From positions 1 to 9,699 of the forward strand of contig RHAY01000018.1 in NCBI GenBank assembly GCA_010031285.1: a stretch of 9,699 nucleotides of DNA. The letters run 5' to 3'. Below the pieces are notes generated by a model. That model was not told the DNA's origin and did no database searches. It saw only the letters and a list, made by a program, of their open reading frames with translations. Shown here in pieces: positions 6,724 through 9,699 of the stretch. Within the stretch, counting starts at the first letter, position 1. Each line of letters starts with the position of its first letter. A program made the position numbers and the translations under genes. The stretch is from Methylophilaceae bacterium (lineage in GTDB: Bacteria; Pseudomonadota; Gammaproteobacteria; Burkholderiales; Methylophilaceae).

Positions 6724-8145
6724 TTAATAACGATAATGCTCAGGTTTGTAAGGTCCTTCTTGTTTGACACCAATATACTTTGCTTGTGCTTCTGACAAGT
6801 TTGTAAGTTCCGCATTTAATTTTTTCAATTGGAGGCGAGCCACTTTCTCGTCCAAATGTTTTGGGAGCGTATAGACACCCACAGGGTATTTCTCAGCATG
6901 CGCAAACAATTCAATTTGAGCAATCGTTTGATTTGCGAAAGACGAACTCATCACATAACTCGGATGTCCTGTTCCACAACCTAAATTCACGAGCCTACCT
7001 TTTGCAAGCAAGATGATACGTTTACCATCTTTAAAAATCACGTGGTCTACCTGCGGTTTAATCTCTTCCCATTGGCAATCACTTAATGATGCAACATCAA
7101 TTTCATTATCGAAATGGCCAATGTTACAAACGATCGCTTGATCTTTCATACGAGACATATGGTCATGCGTAATGACATGATAATTACCTGTTGCAGTGAC
7201 AAAAATATCGGCATGCTCCGCAGCATAATCCATCGTCACCACGCGATATCCTTCCATGGCTGCTTGCAGCGCACAAATAGGATCAATCTCAGTCACCCAT
7301 ACTTGTGCTGATAAAGCGCGAAGTGCTTGTGCTGAACCTTTACCCACATCACCATATCCAGCCACAACCGCAATCTTCCCTGCAATCATAACGTCGGTTG
7401 CGCGCTTAATAGCGTCTACTAGAGATTCACGACAACCATAAAGATTATCAAATTTAGATTTAGTCACTGAATCATTGACGTTGATTGCAGGGAAAGCCAA
7501 TTTACCTTCTTTGTGCATTTGATATAAACGATGAACACCTGTCGTTGTCTCTTCAGTGACACCTTTAATGTGTTTAAGTCTTTCAGAATACCAATGGGGA
7601 TCGATCGCTAGTTTTTGTTTAATTGAATTAAAAAGCGAAATCTCTTCCTCGCTTGAAGGTTTAGCAATGACCGAAGCATCTTTTTCAGCGCGCGTTCCTA
7701 AATGGAGAAGTAAAGTTGCATCACCACCATCATCTAAAATCATATTGGTATAGCCGCCATCGCTCCAGTCAAAAATACGATGTGTATATTCCCAGTATTG
7801 ATCAAGCGTTTCACCTTTAAAAGCGAACACAGGGGTACCACTTTTGGCGATTGCTGCAGCCGCATGATCTTGGGTTGAATAGATATTACAAGATGCCCAT
7901 CTCACCTCAGCACCTAAATCTTTAAGTGTTTCAATGAGTACTGCCGTTTGAATCGTCATGTGAAGTGAACCACTGATGCGCGCACCTTTTAATGGTTTTT
8001 CTTTTGCATATTCTTCACGAATAGCCATGAGACCAGGCATCTCAGTTTCTGCAATGGCAATTTCCTTGCGACCAAAGTCGGCCTGATTAATATCAGCTAC
8101 GAGATAGTCTTGTGTATGTAAATTTTGGTTAGTCACTGTATTCAT
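6724..8145 (-). CDS. ahcY: S-adenosylhomocysteine hydrolase (adenosylhomocysteinase)
   Basis: AhcY splits SAH into adenosine and homocysteine, relieving product inhibition of methyltransferases. I start it at the ATG at 8145 (473 residues), which has AAGGA seven nucleotides upstream. A longer open frame to 8217 would be translated out of the riboswitch leader and is not family-like. Motifs: SCNIYSTQDHAAAAIA at 85-100, the SxTKSKFDN-type substrate/NAD region at 226-234 (SVTKSKFDN), the NAD-binding GYGDVGKG at 263-270, TATGNYHVI at 317-325, NIGHFDNEID at 341-350, GCGTGHPSYVMS at 389-400, and the C-terminal KPEHYRY whose Lys and Tyr contact NAD of the partner subunit. The roughly 40-residue insert at about 152-191 is typical of bacterial enzymes. 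It is preceded by an SAH riboswitch and followed after 2 nt by metF. Confidence 0.97.
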   Translation of the reverse strand: MNTVTNQNLHTQDYLVADINQADFGRKEIAIAETEMPGLMAIREEYAKEKPLKGARISGSLHMTIQTAVLIETLKDLGAEVRWASCNIYSTQDHAAAAIAKSGTPVFAFKGETLDQYWEYTHRIFDWSDGGYTNMILDDGGDATLLLHLGTRAEKDASVIAKPSSEEEISLFNSIKQKLAIDPHWYSERLKHIKGVTEETTTGVHRLYQMHKEGKLAFPAINVNDSVTKSKFDNLYGCRESLVDAIKRATDVMIAGKIAVVAGYGDVGKGSAQALRALSAQVWVTEIDPICALQAAMEGYRVVTMDYAAEHADIFVTATGNYHVITHDHMSRMKDQAIVCNIGHFDNEIDVASLSDCQWEEIKPQVDHVIFKDGKRIILLAKGRLVNLGCGTGHPSYVMSSSFANQTIAQIELFAHAEKYPVGVYTLPKHLDEKVARLQLKKLNAELTNLSEAQAKYIGVKQEGPYKPEHYRY

Positions 8146-8151
8146 TTTAAA

Positions 8152-8158
8152 TTCCTTT
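8152..8158 (-). promoter_or_regulatory. Ribosome binding site of ahcY
   Basis: AAGGA on the minus strand ends seven nucleotides before the ATG at 8145. It decides the start: the frame stays open to 8217, but those extra 24 codons lie in the structured leader. Confidence 0.8.
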
Positions 8159-8178
8159 TGAATGCTAAGTGACCAGCT

Positions 8179-8219
8179 GGGATGTTTCGGTATCCACCAA
8201 CACCCCGTGACTGGCACGG
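8179..8219 (-). promoter_or_regulatory. Candidate expression platform of the SAH riboswitch (two hairpins)
   Basis: Between the aptamer and the ahcY ribosome site the RNA can form two adjoining hairpins. The first is CCGUG-CCAGU-CACGG at 8219-8205. The second is a bulged stem at 8204-8179 in which UGUU pairs with AACA, GG with CC, and GGU with ACC around a GGAU loop. An alternative pairs UUCACCAA (8234-8227) with UUGGUGGA (8200-8193, one G-U). It would use three bases of the aptamer's 3' strand and break the second hairpin. No U-tract follows, so an intrinsic terminator is unlikely. The switching model is inference from base pairing by eye. Confidence 0.5.
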
Positions 8220-8230
8220 TTATAAATTGG

Positions 8231-8302
8231 TGAACGCCGTTTACAAGTTAACTTGTAATCTGAGCCTGGGATTTATGAAAAAATCTCGCAGCGTTCCTCA
8301 GA
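8231..8302 (-). ncRNA. SAH (S-adenosylhomocysteine) riboswitch aptamer
   Basis: The minus strand carries the conserved cores of the SAH riboswitch class: GAGGAACGCUGC near the 5' end, CCCAGGCUCAG in the middle and AACGGCGUUCA at the 3' end, in the expected order. P1 is UCUGAG (8302-8297) with CUCAGA (8264-8259). The 5' strand GAACGC (8296-8291) pairs with GCGUUC (8237-8232). A GAUUU/AAAUC stem closes the internal loop. P4 is a perfect 18-bp palindrome at 8241-8258. The known class binds SAH and turns expression on, in front of ahcY in beta- and gammaproteobacteria. Its place upstream of ahcY-metF fits exactly. Confident from core sequence plus pairing plus context. Confidence 0.95.
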
Positions 8303-8310
8303 AGAATGGG

Positions 8311-8339
8311 ATTATAGATTAAAAGTATTTAAGACTCAA
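8311..8339 (-). promoter_or_regulatory. Promoter of the riboswitch-ahcY-metF transcript
   Basis: On the minus strand a perfect -10 box TATAAT (8316-8311) lies exactly 17 bp after a TTGAGT -35 box (8339-8334, 4 of 6 consensus bases). The expected transcription start, about 7 nt past the -10, falls near 8304, a few bases before the first base of riboswitch stem P1. This agreement between two independent signals makes the call strong for a sequence-only sigma-70 prediction. Confidence 0.8.
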
Positions 8340-8345
8340 ATACTT
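8323..8345. repeat. Inverted repeat overlapping the ahcY -35 box
   Basis: Perfect 8-bp arms AAGTATTT and AAATACTT flank a 7-nt spacer (8331-8337), about 16 bp after the metK stop. On the minus strand the right arm runs into TTTT, so it could be a weak AT-rich terminator of metK. It also covers the -35 box and spacer of the ahcY promoter, so it could instead be an operator. The sequence alone does not decide. Confidence 0.55.
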
Positions 8346-8361
8346 ACTAAAGTTCAAATAA

Positions 8362-9519
8362 TTAATTTGCGGATTTAAGGATTTGAGACTTATCTGCAGC
8401 TTCCCAAGAAAACTCTGGTTCATCACGACCAAAATGGCCATAAGCTGCGGTTTTCTTATAAATGGGGCGCAATAAATCAAGCATCTTTACAATGCCCTTG
8501 GGTCTTAAATCAAAATGCTCAAGCACCAATGCGGTCAATTGATCGTCTGCAATCTTGCCTGTGCCATAAGTTTCAACCATGACTGAAGTGGGCCTTGCTA
8601 CACCAATCGCATATGAAATTTGTACTAAACAGCGAGAAGCTAATCCTGCTGCCACGATATTCTTGGCCACATAACGTGCGGCATAGGCTGCTGAACGATC
8701 GACTTTACTTGGATCTTTTCCTGAAAACGCACCACCGCCATGAGGGGCCGCACCACCATAAGTATCTACAATAATTTTGCGTCCGGTGAGTCCGCAATCT
8801 CCTTGCGGTCCGCCAATCACGAATCGACCTGTTGGATTGACAAGATACTTGATGTCACCCTTCATAAGCTCTTTAGGCAGAATAGGTTTAATGATTTCTT
8901 CAATGACTGATTCGCGAATGGTCTCAAGTGAGACTTCTGGATCATGCTGGGTTGAGAGAACTACCGTATCAATCGAATGCGGTTTGTGATCTTTGTACTT
9001 TAATGTCACTTGTGCTTTAGCATCCGGACGAAGCCATGGCAGTCTACCGTCTTTTCTTAAATAAGATTGTCTCTCCATCAATCGATGAGATAACCAAATA
9101 GGCATAGGCATTAACTGTGCTGTTTCATCGCAAGCATAACCAAACATGAGCCCTTGATCACCAGCTCCTTGATCCAATGGATCATCGAGCGCACCATCTA
9201 CCCCTTGTGCAATATCGGGTGACTGCTTGTCATAAGCAACAAGCACTGCACAGCCTTTATAATCAATGCCGTAATCCGTATTGTCATATCCAATATAACG
9301 AATCGTATCGCGCGCAACTTTAATGTAGTCCACATTCGCTGTTGTCGTAATCTCACCCGCCAATACCACAAGACCTGTATTCGTCAGAGTTTCAGCCGCA
9401 ACGCGCGCAGTCGGATCCTGCTCTAGAATCGCATCTAGAATAGCATCAGAGATCTGATCGGCTACTTTATCGGGATGGCCTTCAGAAACAGACTCTGAAG
9501 TAAATAAATACTCACTCAT
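8362..9519 (-). CDS. metK: Methionine adenosyltransferase (SAM synthetase)
   Basis: MetK makes S-adenosylmethionine from methionine and ATP in the cytoplasm. From the ATG at 9519 it has 385 residues (E. coli 384). Motifs: SEGHPDKVADQISDAILD at 12-29 with His15 and Asp17 as ATP/metal-site residues, GAGDQGLMFGYA at 118-129 (adenine-binding hexapeptide region), GRFVIGGPQGDCGLTGRK at 231-248, and the P-loop-like GGGAFSGKDPSKVDRSAAY at 261-279. I reject the TTG four codons upstream: that TTGGA is the likely ribosome site for the ATG (GGA, 8-nt spacing). It is separated from the ahcY promoter by a short gap with an inverted repeat, so it has its own promoter and may partly read through into ahcY. 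It is divergent from the acyltransferase gene. No riboswitch fits in its short upstream gap. Confidence 0.98.
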   Translation of the reverse strand: MSEYLFTSESVSEGHPDKVADQISDAILDAILEQDPTARVAAETLTNTGLVVLAGEITTTANVDYIKVARDTIRYIGYDNTDYGIDYKGCAVLVAYDKQSPDIAQGVDGALDDPLDQGAGDQGLMFGYACDETAQLMPMPIWLSHRLMERQSYLRKDGRLPWLRPDAKAQVTLKYKDHKPHSIDTVVLSTQHDPEVSLETIRESVIEEIIKPILPKELMKGDIKYLVNPTGRFVIGGPQGDCGLTGRKIIVDTYGGAAPHGGGAFSGKDPSKVDRSAAYAARYVAKNIVAAGLASRCLVQISYAIGVARPTSVMVETYGTGKIADDQLTALVLEHFDLRPKGIVKMLDLLRPIYKKTAAYGHFGRDEPEFSWEAADKSQILKSAN

Positions 9520-9586
9520 GGTTTTTTCCAAGTTTTAAATTACGTAAAGCGTTTAGAATAGCAAAATATCGCGTTTAAATACAATT
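9520..9586. promoter_or_regulatory. Divergent metK/acyltransferase intergenic region
   Basis: These 67 bp must serve both genes. Candidate boxes are weak. For metK, TATTCT (9560-9555, minus) sits 18 bp from TTGTAT (9584-9579). For the plus-strand gene, TAGAAT lies at 9554-9559 without a good -35. The two -10-like boxes overlap. There is too little space for a SAM riboswitch. The metK ribosome site TTGGA lies at 9531-9527. Confidence 0.4.
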
Positions 9587-9699
9587 ATGCTATCAAGACC
9601 ACTCTTATTTTTCATTGTCCTATTCTTTAAATTACCGCTCTTTATTTTGCATTTATTAGGCGGGTTATTTGGTCGTATCACTTATCAATTTGATCGTCG
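9587..9699 (+). CDS. N-terminus of a probable lipid A biosynthesis acyltransferase (cut by window edge)
   Basis: An open frame of 37 complete codons starts at the ATG at 9587 and runs off the right edge. The translated part begins MLSRPLLFFIVLFFKLPLF and continues with LHLLGGLFGRITYQFD. This is a single hydrophobic segment followed by the LHxLGxxxG pattern seen at the start of LpxL/HtrB-type acyltransferases, inner-membrane enzymes that add secondary acyl chains to lipid A. A divergent metK / acyltransferase pair is common in betaproteobacteria, which supports the call. The catalytic HX4D motif lies beyond the window, so the identification rests on the N-terminus and context only. No Shine-Dalgarno is seen before the ATG. 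Confidence 0.6.
   Translation, partial: MLSRPLLFFIVLFFKLPLFILHLLGGLFGRITYQFDR

Noticed and set aside
7114..7753. Plus-strand open frames antisense to ahcY
   Set aside because: Short, without family-like sequence or good ribosome sites, and fully inside a well-supported gene on the other strand.
8777..8989. Plus-strand open frame antisense to metK
   Set aside because: It lies opposite strongly conserved metK codons and has no recognisable protein features.
9520..9531. metK start at an in-frame TTG at 9531 (389 residues)
   Set aside because: The TTGGA is better read as the ribosome site of the ATG at 9519, which gives the standard N-terminus MSEYLFTSESVSEGHPDK.
9520..9586. SAM riboswitch upstream of metK
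   Set aside because: Only 67 bp are available, shared with a divergent gene, and no SAM-I, SAM-II or SAM-III core is visible.
1..9699. A novel defence, mobile or biosynthetic system
   Set aside because: All genes belong to known housekeeping families with intact motifs, and there are no transposases, integrases, att-like repeats, CRISPR spacing or codon-usage breaks that I can see.

Overview
The window reads as ordinary chromosome from a low-GC (roughly 35-40 % by eye) betaproteobacterium. The gene order, the betaproteobacterial-style SAH riboswitch in front of ahcY and the very tight spacing fit a streamlined Methylophilaceae-type methylotroph (OM43 / 'Ca. Methylopumilus'-like). That placement is an inference from gene content and style, not from a phylogenetic marker. 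No phage, insertion sequence, tRNA, rRNA or CRISPR array is visible, and no stretch over 300 bp lacks a gene.

Left block (minus strand, positions 5249 down to 1): def, fmt, rsmB, a DUF4390 exported protein and an NtrY-like sensor histidine kinase cut by the left edge. They are separated by 18 bp or less or overlap, so they are probably one operon. def and fmt handle the formyl group of initiator Met, rsmB methylates 16S rRNA, and the last two are membrane or envelope-facing signalling genes. Several starts are non-ATG (fmt GTG, rsmB TTG) and lack a clear Shine-Dalgarno sequence.

Centre: a 177-bp divergent gap (5250-5426) separates def from smg (DUF494, plus strand). In E. coli dprA sits between def and smg; here it is missing. 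smg ends in a 4-bp tail-to-tail overlap with metF.

Right block (minus strand): metK, then a promoter, an SAH riboswitch and a structured leader, then ahcY and metF. These are activated-methyl-cycle genes. MetK makes S-adenosylmethionine (SAM). Methyl transfer, including that by RsmB, yields S-adenosylhomocysteine (SAH). AhcY removes SAH, and MetF supplies methyl-tetrahydrofolate for remethylating homocysteine. The riboswitch is the best regulatory feature: a TTGAGT-17-TATAAT promoter places the predicted transcript start within a few bases of the aptamer's first stem, and the downstream leader can form mutually exclusive hairpins. The right edge holds the first 37 codons of a divergent gene that looks like a lipid A acyltransferase.

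I found no clearly undescribed system. The items most worth a second look are the riboswitch expression platform, the rearranged def/smg junction with its 9-bp periodic repeats, and several start-codon corrections.
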